Below are positions 7,867 through 14,968 of a stretch of DNA of 52,412 nucleotides, piece after piece. Where the stretch lies: the NCBI GenBank assembly GCA_012520375.1, contig JAAYOH010000037.1:1-52412 (forward strand). The letters run 5' to 3'. Position 1 is the first letter of the stretch. The number at the start of each line of letters is the position of its first letter. Both the position numbers and the translations under genes were made by a program. A model generated the notes under the pieces. The model was not told the origin of the DNA. It ran no database searches and saw only the letters and a list, made by a program, of their open reading frames with translations. The DNA is from Clostridiales bacterium (GTDB taxonomy: Bacteria > Bacillota > Clostridia > Christensenellales > Aristaeellaceae).

Positions 7867-8703
7867 TTACCCCTTGACCGCCCCGGAGACCATGCCTGAG
7901 ATGATGCGCTTGTTGAAGATGATGAACAGCAGCAGCATGGGCAGGGTGATCAGGATGACGTCTGCAAAGAGCAGGTTGTAGGATGACTGGAACTGGCTGA
8001 TGTAGTTGTAGATGGTGAGCTGCACGGTGACATTGGCGTTGCTGGGATAGAAGTACAGGGGGTTGGTGAAGTCGTTGAAGATGGTGACCGCGTTCAGGAT
8101 GATCACCGTAGAGGTGACGGGCTTTAGCAGCGGGAAGATGATGCGGCTGAACACCGCCCACTTGTTGCAGCCGTCGATCCAGGCCGCCTCTTCCAGTTCG
8201 GTGGGGATGGTGTCCATGAAGCCCCGGTACAACATGATGGTGAAGGGCAGGTTGAGGGCCGACTCGATCATGACCATGGAAAACAAGGTCTTGTAGATGT
8301 TCAGGCTCCTGAGCAGCCAGATGGTGGGCAGGATGGATACGGGGACCATGAGCCCCACCAACAGCAGTTTGTTGGCCGCTGCCGTGACCCGGGTGCGCCG
8401 GCGCTGGATGATGTAGCCCGCCATGGCGCTGCAGCCCACCAGTACGATCAGGCTGAAGAAGGTGATCTCGGCGCTGTTTTTGAAGGCGGTGAGGATCTGG
8501 TAGCGGTTGTTCCGGATGACCTCGACATAGTTTTCCCAGTGGAAGACATCGGGCGGGGTGAAATTCAGCTTGTTGGCCCCCCTTCGATCCTTCAGGGAGT
8601 TGAAGGCTACGAACAGGAAGGGCAGAACGAACAGGGAGACAGCCACGATCCAGCCGATGATTTCTGCAGCGAGAGATCCCGGATTTCTCTTTTTCATCTT
8701 CAT
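7867..8703 (-). CDS. Carbohydrate ABC transporter permease, MalG type
   Basis: This 278-residue inner-membrane subunit pairs with the MalF-type permease encoded just upstream. It has about six hydrophobic segments and the cytoplasmic EAA loop (EEAAWIDGCNKWAVFSRIIF) that docks to the ATPase. The start ATG at 8703 overlaps the previous stop (ATGA) and has GGAGG 7 bases upstream; an ATG two codons later is also possible. No ATPase gene occurs in this operon, so a shared MsmX-type ATPase encoded elsewhere is likely. The rhamnosidase gene follows, which suggests a rhamnose-containing substrate. Confidence 0.92.
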   Translation of the reverse strand: MKMKKRNPGSLAAEIIGWIVAVSLFVLPFLFVAFNSLKDRRGANKLNFTPPDVFHWENYVEVIRNNRYQILTAFKNSAEITFFSLIVLVGCSAMAGYIIQRRRTRVTAAANKLLLVGLMVPVSILPTIWLLRSLNIYKTLFSMVMIESALNLPFTIMLYRGFMDTIPTELEEAAWIDGCNKWAVFSRIIFPLLKPVTSTVIILNAVTIFNDFTNPLYFYPSNANVTVQLTIYNYISQFQSSYNLLFADVILITLPMLLLFIIFNKRIISGMVSGAVKG

Positions 8704-9590
8704 CGCATGGCCTCCTCACTTTTGCTCAACAATTTCTGCAGCGGGAAGATGACGATGCTGATCATCACCAGCAGGATGACGTTGCCCGCTGTGGACAACC
8801 CGAAGAAGCCCTGGGTGTACTGCTTGTATATGATGGAAGGCATGACGTCGGAGGCGAAGCCGGGTCCGCCGGCGGTCATGGTCCAGATCAGTTCAAAGGA
8901 GCGCAAGCCGCCGATCAACGAGAGGATGATGACGGTGTTGCGGGAGGCGGCGGTGAGGGGGATGGTGACGTATCGCAGGGTCTGCCAGCGGCTGGCGCCG
9001 TCGATGGAGGAAGCCTCGTAATAGCTGTGGTCGATGGAGGCGATGCCCGCCACGTAGATGACGGTGGCGATGCTGAGACCCTTCCAAATGTCTACCGCTG
9101 CCACCGAGAACAGGGCCAGGGAGCGGTTGCCCAGCCAGTCCACCGAGGATAAGCCGAAGAGGTTGATGAACTGGTTGATGTAGCCCTTGGTGGGGTGGAG
9201 GATGGCTTTGAAGGCGATGCCCACCGCCACGGTGGACACCAGGTTGGGGAAGAAGACGATGGACCGCAGAACATTGCGGGTCCGGATCTTGCCGGTCAAA
9301 AAAACGGCGATAAGGAAGGCCAGAACCACCTTGGAGCCGCTGGTGAGAAAGGCGTAGATGAAGGTGTTTTTGATGCCGATGGTGAGGGCGTACTCCGAGA
9401 AGAACATTTTGTAGTTGTCGAAGCCGCAGAAAGTGGAGCTGTCGAAACTCCACACCGTCATGCTGAAATAGAGGGAGATCGCCGTCGGGATCACAAAGAA
9501 AATGACGAAAATGAAAAAGGCCGGAACGAGGAACCAGTAGGAGTAGATGCTCGCTTCCGCCTTTTGTATGCTGGCCGTCTGTCTGGCCAT
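8700..9590 (-). CDS. Carbohydrate ABC transporter permease, MalF/UgpA type
   Basis: This 296-residue membrane subunit forms the sugar channel together with the MalG-type partner. The first membrane segment is near residues 18-40 (FLVPAFFIFVIFFVIP), and the EAA loop is EASSIDGASRWQTLRYVTIP near residue 190. It sits between the binding protein gene and the second permease gene in a four-gene operon. A strong hairpin lies just before it, which may lower its expression relative to the binding protein. Confidence 0.92.
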   Translation of the reverse strand: MARQTASIQKAEASIYSYWFLVPAFFIFVIFFVIPTAISLYFSMTVWSFDSSTFCGFDNYKMFFSEYALTIGIKNTFIYAFLTSGSKVVLAFLIAVFLTGKIRTRNVLRSIVFFPNLVSTVAVGIAFKAILHPTKGYINQFINLFGLSSVDWLGNRSLALFSVAAVDIWKGLSIATVIYVAGIASIDHSYYEASSIDGASRWQTLRYVTIPLTAASRNTVIILSLIGGLRSFELIWTMTAGGPGFASDVMPSIIYKQYTQGFFGLSTAGNVILLVMISIVIFPLQKLLSKSEEAMR

Positions 9591-9617
9591 TTGCAGCCCC
9601 CCTTTATCAAATGGGTC

Positions 9618-9647
9618 GGCAGCGCCGCAGGTCCCTGCGGCGCTGCC
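9618..9647 (-). promoter_or_regulatory. Strong intercistronic hairpin after the binding protein gene
   Basis: GGCAGCGCCGCAGG and CCTGCGGCGCTGCC form a perfect 14-bp inverted repeat with only two bases between, located between the stop of the binding protein gene (9662) and the permease start (9590). No T-tract follows on the minus strand, so it is not a standard terminator. It probably stabilises the upstream mRNA end or partly attenuates transcription; this is inference from its position. Confidence 0.6.
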
Positions 9648-9661
9648 CGGACTTTATGGGA

Positions 9662-10927
9662 CTAGTCCCAGTTGAAGCCAAGCTGGACGGCCATCTTGTA
9701 GCAGTCGTCGTCGTAGATCGCGGCGGCTTCCTCGGCACTGATGGCGCCGGTGCCCACCTCGATGCAAATGGATTCACAGTTGGCGCCCTTGATGGCGCAT
9801 TCGAATTCCTGGGCCACGTAGGTGGTGCCGGCGTCGAAGTAGGCCTGCATGTCCTTGGCTACGGCGGCATAGGCGTTGTCGCCCATCTGATAGCCCTTGA
9901 TGCAGAAGGGGCCGTTGGCCAACAGGGTGTTGGCATAAACGTCCAGGGCGGCATCGCTGATGTAATATTCGATGAATTTAATGGCCTCATCCACATGGGC
10001 GCCGTTCTTGTTGACATAGATGCCGTTGGCGACCCAGACGGTCAAGCCGTTGTTGCCGTCATCTGCGGGCACGCAGAAGACGCCGATCTCGTCCACTGTC
10101 TCCCGGCCGTACAGGGAGTCGATGTTCTGCAGGGCCTGGGTCAGGATGATCCAGTGGGCGCCCTTGGCCTCGGCCAGGTACTCTACGCCGTCCTCATAGG
10201 TGGCTACCACGTAGTCGGGGTTGTAATAGGGGATGACCTCGGTGTACTTCTCGAAGGAGCGCACAGCGGAGGGGGTGATGGCGTACTTGGCAGTGCCCGC
10301 CTCGAAATCGGCGGCGAAGGTGGGATAGCCGGTGACCACGTTATAGTAGTCGCCCAGGAAGAGCACCTGAGAGCTCCAGCTGGTGCCGAAGGTGCCGATC
10401 AGGCCGTAATAGCCGGCGTCGGCGCAGGCTTTGCAGTTGTCCAGGAATTCCTGCCAGTTGGCAGGCACTTCCAGGCCCAGTTCTTCGTAGATCACCTTAT
10501 TGTACAGTATCGCGCCCGCTTGGGAGGAGGTGAGGGGCACACCGTACACGGCGTCGCCCACGGTGACGGCGCCCTTGAAGGAATCCGCCAGGCGATCCAC
10601 GATGTGGGGATAGGCGGTGAGGTCCACGAAGTTATTGGCGGGATCCATCTCCAGCAGCTTGGAGCCGGAGTTGTAATACAAAAGGTCTGGTACCTCGCCG
10701 GCGGCGATCCAGGCTTTGACCAGGTTGTCTCCCTCGTCTCCGCCGGGGCGGATCTCCACCTCCACGTTGACGCCGATGTCCTCCCTGGCCTTCTCAATGA
10801 CGGCCCTCAGGCCATCGGCAGAGGCGTTGGTGTCCACCGCGATCCGCAGGGTGGGCCCTTCAGCCATGGCAGGGATCATGACCGGTACCAGGAGCAGGGT
10901 GAGCAACAGTGCGACGAGTTTCTTCAT
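9662..10927 (-). CDS. Carbohydrate ABC transporter substrate-binding protein (family 1)
   Basis: This 421-residue exported protein captures the sugar for the two permeases encoded downstream. It begins with a typical signal peptide (MKKLVALLL, hydrophobic core, cut after PAMA near residue 22), and there is no cysteine for lipid attachment. The mature part has the MalE-like pattern seen in family 1 binding proteins (IRPGGDEGDNLVKAWIAAGE, then DLLYYNSGS and a later GVPLT). I start it at 10927 rather than further upstream because AGGAGG lies 7 bases before this ATG and the signal peptide starts here. It is the first gene of the rhamnoside operon. Confidence 0.9.
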   Translation of the reverse strand: MKKLVALLLTLLLVPVMIPAMAEGPTLRIAVDTNASADGLRAVIEKAREDIGVNVEVEIRPGGDEGDNLVKAWIAAGEVPDLLYYNSGSKLLEMDPANNFVDLTAYPHIVDRLADSFKGAVTVGDAVYGVPLTSSQAGAILYNKVIYEELGLEVPANWQEFLDNCKACADAGYYGLIGTFGTSWSSQVLFLGDYYNVVTGYPTFAADFEAGTAKYAITPSAVRSFEKYTEVIPYYNPDYVVATYEDGVEYLAEAKGAHWIILTQALQNIDSLYGRETVDEIGVFCVPADDGNNGLTVWVANGIYVNKNGAHVDEAIKFIEYYISDAALDVYANTLLANGPFCIKGYQMGDNAYAAVAKDMQAYFDAGTTYVAQEFECAIKGANCESICIEVGTGAISAEEAAAIYDDDCYKMAVQLGFNWD

Positions 10928-11004
10928 GGGTATGACCTCCTCTTTTATTCTCCCCCTTGAGGGGGGCAAGGGACAAAAGTTAATATGATCTTATCACATG
11001 TAAC

Positions 11005-11034
11005 ATTATACCATAGGAATGAAAAGAAAATCAA
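11005..11034 (-). promoter_or_regulatory. Promoter of the rhamnoside ABC/rhamnosidase operon
   Basis: On the minus strand TTGATT (11034-11029), 18 bases, TATAAT (11010-11005). It leads to the binding protein gene after a leader of about 70 bases. Two direct repeats lie directly upstream of the -35 box. Confidence 0.7.
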
Positions 11035-11047
11035 GGGCAGGATTGCA

Positions 11048-11100
11048 GAACGCGAAAATCGCTAAAATCTTGTTGGGGAACGCGAAAATCCGGTCCTGAA
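11048..11100. repeat. Paired direct repeat GAACGCGAAAATC between divergent promoters
   Basis: The 13-mer GAACGCGAAAATC occurs at 11048-11060 and again at 11088-11100, 40 bases apart, which places both copies on the same face of the helix. The pair lies between the rhamnoside operon promoter and the promoter of the AI-2E-family gene. It looks like a binding-site pair for a regulator of one or both genes. Confidence 0.6.
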
Positions 11101-11115
11101 CATGCCGTGGAAAGG

Positions 11116-11144
11116 TTGACAGAGCCGGCTTTTTCGTGTATCGT
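11116..11144 (+). promoter_or_regulatory. Promoter of the AI-2E-family gene
   Basis: TTGACA (11116-11121), 17 bases, TATCGT (11139-11144). It points at the gene starting at 11188. Confidence 0.6.
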
Positions 11145-11187
11145 GTACGCATAAAGGAAGCGTTTGGCATGGCGAGGGGGTGGGACA

Positions 11188-12399
11188 ATGGTCAAAGACA
11201 AATACAGGACATACCTGAACTGGGGCGTCACGATCTTTCTGATCATCGTGTGCTCCATTTTTGCATTTTTCCTGCTGTACCGCTGGAATGAGATGTGTGA
11301 GCTGTTCCAGAAGGTGGGGGATATCCTGTCTCCCATCATGACCGGGGTGGTGGTGGCCTACCTGCTGAACCCGGTGATGGACACCCTGATCCGCTGGTTC
11401 AACCGGATCCCGGGGAAGAGCGGAACCCTCAGAAAGCGCCTGACCCGGGGCGCTGCCATTATGCTTTCCCTGCTGTTGCTGCTTGCCATTCTGGGCTTCA
11501 TGATCGGCATGATCATCCCCCAGCTGGTGGACACCCTGCGCACCATGATATCCAACGTGGACGTGTATATCGCCGCCGTCGAGGAATGGGTGACGCCCCT
11601 GATGGAGATGAACCCCGACATTCACAACACGGTCACCGGCATCATCGAGCAAGCGGAGAGCACCATCCGTTCCTTTTTCCGGAATGATATCGGGCGCCTG
11701 GTGGGCACCCTGACCTCCGGGGTCATGGGGGTGGGCAGGTTCATTTACAATTTCGTCATCGGCCTGATCGTGTCGGTGTACCTGCTGGCCGCCAAGGAAA
11801 AACTGGTGGGCCGGATGAAGAAATTGCTGTTCGCATTCGTTCGCACGCCCCAAGCCAACAAAATCCTGGGGGTAGCCCGGCAGACCAACAGAATGTTCAA
11901 GGGCTTCATCGTGGGCAAGATCCTGGACTCCTCCATCATCGGGGTGCTGTGCTTTGTGGGCATGACCCTGCTGAAACTGCCGTATACCCTGTTGATCAGC
12001 GTAATCGTTGGGGTGACCAACATCATCCCCTACTTCGGACCTTTTATCGGCGCCATCCCCAGCGCCCTGTTGATCCTGATCGAAAGCCCCATCAAGTGCC
12101 TGATTTTCGTGATTTTCATCTTTGTGCTGCAGCAGGTGGACGGCAACTTTATCGGCCCCAAGGTGCTGGGCAATACCACCGGTCTCTCTTCCCTGGGGGT
12201 GCTTTTTTCCATCCTGGTGGGAGGCGGCCTGTTCGGCCTGGTGGGCATGCTGGTGTGCGTCCCCGTGTGCGGGGTGCTGTACTCCCTGATCAAGGCGCTG
12301 GCGGACGGCAAGCTGAAAAAGCGGGGGCTGCCCTCGGAATCCACGGGCTACACCCACGTGACCGGTGTGGACGAAGAGACCAAACGGCTGAAGATGTAG
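11188..12399 (+). CDS. AI-2E family transporter (PerM/YhhT-like membrane protein)
   Basis: This 403-residue polytopic membrane protein belongs to the AI-2E exporter/permease family, whose members export small molecules or act as sodium-proton antiporters. Pairs of hydrophobic segments lie at the N-terminus (residues 12-32 and about 40-60) and in the C-terminal half, with the family pattern VTNIIPYFGPFIGAIPSALL near residue 280. I start at the ATG at 11188, which follows GGGGGTGGG; an earlier in-frame ATG gives eight extra non-conserved residues. It is a single-gene unit, convergent with the next gene, leaving only seven bases between stop codons. The substrate cannot be told. Confidence 0.87.
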   Translation: MVKDKYRTYLNWGVTIFLIIVCSIFAFFLLYRWNEMCELFQKVGDILSPIMTGVVVAYLLNPVMDTLIRWFNRIPGKSGTLRKRLTRGAAIMLSLLLLLAILGFMIGMIIPQLVDTLRTMISNVDVYIAAVEEWVTPLMEMNPDIHNTVTGIIEQAESTIRSFFRNDIGRLVGTLTSGVMGVGRFIYNFVIGLIVSVYLLAAKEKLVGRMKKLLFAFVRTPQANKILGVARQTNRMFKGFIVGKILDSSIIGVLCFVGMTLLKLPYTLLISVIVGVTNIIPYFGPFIGAIPSALLILIESPIKCLIFVIFIFVLQQVDGNFIGPKVLGNTTGLSSLGVLFSILVGGGLFGLVGMLVCVPVCGVLYSLIKALADGKLKKRGLPSESTGYTHVTGVDEETKRLKM

Positions 12400-12406
12400 C
12401 CCTCTT

Positions 12407-12985
12407 TTAATTCAGCGCGTCCAGCGGCAGGGCGAAACTGGGGGCGAATTCCCGCAGGAAATCTTCTGTCTCGGGCACGCCCAGCCCCTTGATGGAGGAA
12501 AGGATACTCTCTTTGGCCGAAGTAAACTCATTGTTTCCGTAGCTTTCCTCTTCCACGCATTTGAGGTAAGCGCAGATGCGGTCCGCGGCTTTCATGAGAC
12601 GCCATTCCGGCGTGCTTTCGTCCTGGATCAGCAGGGGCCCGTAGGCGTCCTGCAGGTCCTGGGGCAGATAACTCAGCAGTTTTTCGGCAGCAATGCGCTC
12701 GATATCCTTGAAGGCGTCCTTGATGCCGGGATTGAAGTACTTGATGGGTGTGGCTACGTCCCCGGTAATGACTTCGGGGGCCTCGTGGTACACTGCCAGC
12801 AGCATCAGTTTCTCCAGGTCCACCGTCCCGCCGTAGCGCTTTTTGCGGATCACCGCCAGGGCGTGGGCGATCATGGCCACCTGCAGGGAATGCTCCTGGT
12901 CGTTTTCCGCCAGGGTGTTGCGCCGGAGGTTCCAGCGCCGAACGAATTTCATACGGGCCATGTAGGCATAAAAATGGCTTTGCAT
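12407..12985 (-). CDS. yfbR: YfbR-like HD-domain 5'-nucleotidase
   Basis: This 192-residue cytoplasmic metal-dependent phosphohydrolase resembles E. coli YfbR, which dephosphorylates deoxyribonucleoside 5'-monophosphates. QSHFYAYMARMKFVRRW at the N-terminus, NDQEHSLQVAMIAHAL (His32) and TGDVATPIKYFN are strongly conserved. The HD pair itself reads His67-Glu68 (VYHEAPEV) instead of His-Asp, a visible change at a metal ligand. The rest of the family pattern (KAADRICAYLKC with the later Asp) is intact, so I expect an active enzyme. It has its own promoter. Confidence 0.88.
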   Translation of the reverse strand: MQSHFYAYMARMKFVRRWNLRRNTLAENDQEHSLQVAMIAHALAVIRKKRYGGTVDLEKLMLLAVYHEAPEVITGDVATPIKYFNPGIKDAFKDIERIAAEKLLSYLPQDLQDAYGPLLIQDESTPEWRLMKAADRICAYLKCVEEESYGNNEFTSAKESILSSIKGLGVPETEDFLREFAPSFALPLDALN

Positions 12986-13011
12986 CCCGTCTTTCCCCCT
13001 TTACGAATCCC

Positions 13012-13040
13012 ATTGTACACCTCGTCCGGGAGCCCGTCAA
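13012..13040 (-). promoter_or_regulatory. Promoter of the yfbR-like gene
   Basis: On the minus strand TTGACG (13040-13035), 17 bases, TACAAT (13017-13012). The start codon follows about 27 bases later. Confidence 0.75.
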
Positions 13041-13122
13041 TAGGGCCGGAGCGGGGAAGCATGTCGAAAAGCGGGTGGAGATCATTGCAGAGAACGGCCA
13101 AAATAGTTCATTTTTGAACCGG

Positions 13123-13151
13123 TTGCATAATCGCCGAATATCTGGTATAAT
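13123..13151 (+). promoter_or_regulatory. Promoter of the Asp23-to-TlyA gene run
   Basis: TTGCAT (13123-13128), 17 bases, TATAAT (13146-13151). A 5-bp inverted repeat GTTCA-TTTT-TGAAC lies immediately upstream at 13106-13119 and could bind a regulator. This is the only clear promoter I see before the block of eleven closely spaced genes. Confidence 0.75.
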
Positions 13152-13178
13152 GCCGCCATACGGGGAGGTGCTTTACCC

Positions 13179-13661
13179 ATGAGTGATAATCTTCCAACCA
13201 ATGTCCAACTGAACACAAATGAGAACGGAACGGTCACTTTCGCCACCGACGTGATAGCGACCATTGCAAGTCTTGCGGCGACGGAAGTAGAGGGCGTGAC
13301 CAACATGGTGGGGCCCGGCGGCAGCGTACTGGATCTGTTGAACCGGCGCGGTCAGTCCAGCCGGAACCTGACCCGGGGCGTTAAGGTCGAGGTGGCGGAG
13401 GACCGGGTGAGCATCCAGGTATCCATCATCATCGACTATGGGGTCCCGATCCCGGATATCGCCCGGGACATCCAGGAGAATATCAAGAAGGCGGTGGAGA
13501 CCATGAGCGGGCTCACCGTCGAGACGGTGGACGTGCAGGTGCACGGCATCAGTTTCAAGCGGGAGATGCAGACCACCGCCGAGATCGAACAACATCAGCG
13601 GGCCCTGCTGCAGAAAAGCGAGGAAGAGCCCGCGCCGGAAGAGCCCTTCGAAGAAACCTGA
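13179..13661 (+). CDS. Asp23/Gls24 family envelope stress protein
   Basis: This 160-residue soluble protein belongs to the Asp23/YloU family, which in Gram-positive bacteria collects at the membrane and helps with cell envelope homeostasis. The core runs from residue 15 to about 125 and contains the typical ATEVEGVTNM and IPDIARDIQENIKKAVE. The acidic C-terminal tail (EEEPAPEEPFEET) is variable. The gene is directly followed by amaP, the membrane anchor of Asp23, so the pair should form one complex. RBS GGGGAGG precedes the ATG. Confidence 0.92.
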   Translation: MSDNLPTNVQLNTNENGTVTFATDVIATIASLAATEVEGVTNMVGPGGSVLDLLNRRGQSSRNLTRGVKVEVAEDRVSIQVSIIIDYGVPIPDIARDIQENIKKAVETMSGLTVETVDVQVHGISFKREMQTTAEIEQHQRALLQKSEEEPAPEEPFEET

Positions 13662-13686
13662 GCCTGAGCGATAGGGAGGTTTGTCT

Positions 13687-14541
13687 ATGAAAACGAAAAT
13701 GAGGACAATGGACAGGGTGCTTTTGGGGTTGTACGCCCTGTTGGGCTTTGTGGTCATCGCCGTGCTGGCATCCGCATTGTGTTCCGGGCTGAAGCTTTCC
13801 CTCTTCGGATATACCATCCAGCTGGGGGAGGGGGCCTTGCCCCTCGTCATCCTGGTAGCGGCAGCGGTGCTTCTGCTGGCCTGGTCCATCAAACTGATGA
13901 TGCTGGCTTGCTGCCAGAAGTCCAGGCCTGGCAAGGACAGCGTTTCGCTGCAGACCACCGAGAACGGTGCGGTGCGCATATCCATGCAGGCCATGGAGAC
14001 TTTGGCGCGCCTGGCCATCGGCACTACGGAAGGGGTGGAGAAGATCCGGACCACCATCCTCAACCATGAGGATTCCATCTCGGTGAACATCGACATGACG
14101 GTGCGCAGCGATGTGCACATCCCCAACGTGACCATGCTGATGCAGCATTCCGTCAAGAGCTTCATTGAGGAGTATTCCGGCATTGCGGTGCGGGACGTTG
14201 TCGTTCTGGTAAGCCACATCGAGGAGGCGCCGGCGGAACTGCCCGTGCGGGCCAAGACGGCGGAGCCTGCCGCCATACCCGAACTCGAACTTGAGCCCGA
14301 ACCGGAACCCGAGCTTGGGTTTGAGCCTGAGCCTGAATTGGAACAGGAACCGGAACCTGAACCGGAGTTGGAACCTTTGATTGAATCCGAACCCGATATC
14401 GAACCCCTATCCGATATCGAACCCCTGCCCGAGGCCGAAAACGCCGGTTTCATCGAGGAGATCCCCGATGGGGAGATTTCCGATGAAGAGGTCCCCGACG
14501 TGGACAGGGACGAGGAGTTCAATGAAAAGGACATCTGGTAA
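13687..14541 (+). CDS. amaP: AmaP-like membrane anchor with acidic Glu-Pro repeat tail
   Basis: This 284-residue protein has two N-terminal membrane segments (about 9-32 and 48-70), then an Asp23-like domain (about 80-180), and then a tail made of repeated Glu-Pro and Glu-Leu dipeptides (about 200-245) ending in an acidic stretch. The first two parts match AmaP, which anchors Asp23 to the membrane. The ATG at 13687 is favoured over a TTG two codons earlier because GGGAGG lies 7 bases before it. The repeat tail is longer than in well-known AmaP proteins and may be extended and cytoplasmic; its role is unknown. Confidence 0.85.
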   Translation: MKTKMRTMDRVLLGLYALLGFVVIAVLASALCSGLKLSLFGYTIQLGEGALPLVILVAAAVLLLAWSIKLMMLACCQKSRPGKDSVSLQTTENGAVRISMQAMETLARLAIGTTEGVEKIRTTILNHEDSISVNIDMTVRSDVHIPNVTMLMQHSVKSFIEEYSGIAVRDVVVLVSHIEEAPAELPVRAKTAEPAAIPELELEPEPEPELGFEPEPELEQEPEPEPELEPLIESEPDIEPLSDIEPLPEAENAGFIEEIPDGEISDEEVPDVDRDEEFNEKDIW

Positions 14542-14569
14542 AAGGACATAAAGAGACGAGGAGCCGCAG

Positions 14570-14968
14570 ATGGACAGAAGGCAGGCGCGGGCTGCCGCGA
14601 TGAAGTTGATCTACGAATGGGAGATGGGCGGCGACGGCGGCGAAGAAACCGTGGGCGGGATCCTCGAGATCAAGCCGGAAGAGCCCGAGTACGATTATAC
14701 CCAAAGGATGGTGGAGGGTGTCCGCAGGGACGCGGAAGAACTGGACAAGCGAATCGGGAGCTATACCTCCGGCTGGAAGCTGGAGCGTCTGGGCCGGGTA
14801 GACTTGGCGATTCTGCGCCTGGGCGCCTATGAGCTCTCCCTTGGGGAGCTGCCTCCGGGTGTGGTGATCAGCGAGGCGGTGAGCCTGGCCCATGTCTATT
14901 CCACGGACAAGGCGCCTTCTTTCATCAACGGCGTGCTGGGCAGCATGGCCCGTGCCGAAAAGGAATGA
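14570..14968 (+). CDS. nusB: Transcription antitermination factor NusB
   Basis: This is the 132-residue all-helical RNA-binding protein that, with NusE (S10), binds boxA RNA and supports antitermination of rRNA operons. Typical elements are the N-terminal RRQARAAAMKLIYEWEM and the C-terminal VVISEAVSLAHVYSTDKAPS and FINGVLGSMAR. Length is normal. The last four bases (ATGA) overlap the start of the next gene. Placement after asp23/amaP is common in Clostridia. Confidence 0.95.
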   Translation: MDRRQARAAAMKLIYEWEMGGDGGEETVGGILEIKPEEPEYDYTQRMVEGVRRDAEELDKRIGSYTSGWKLERLGRVDLAILRLGAYELSLGELPPGVVISEAVSLAHVYSTDKAPSFINGVLGSMARAEKE

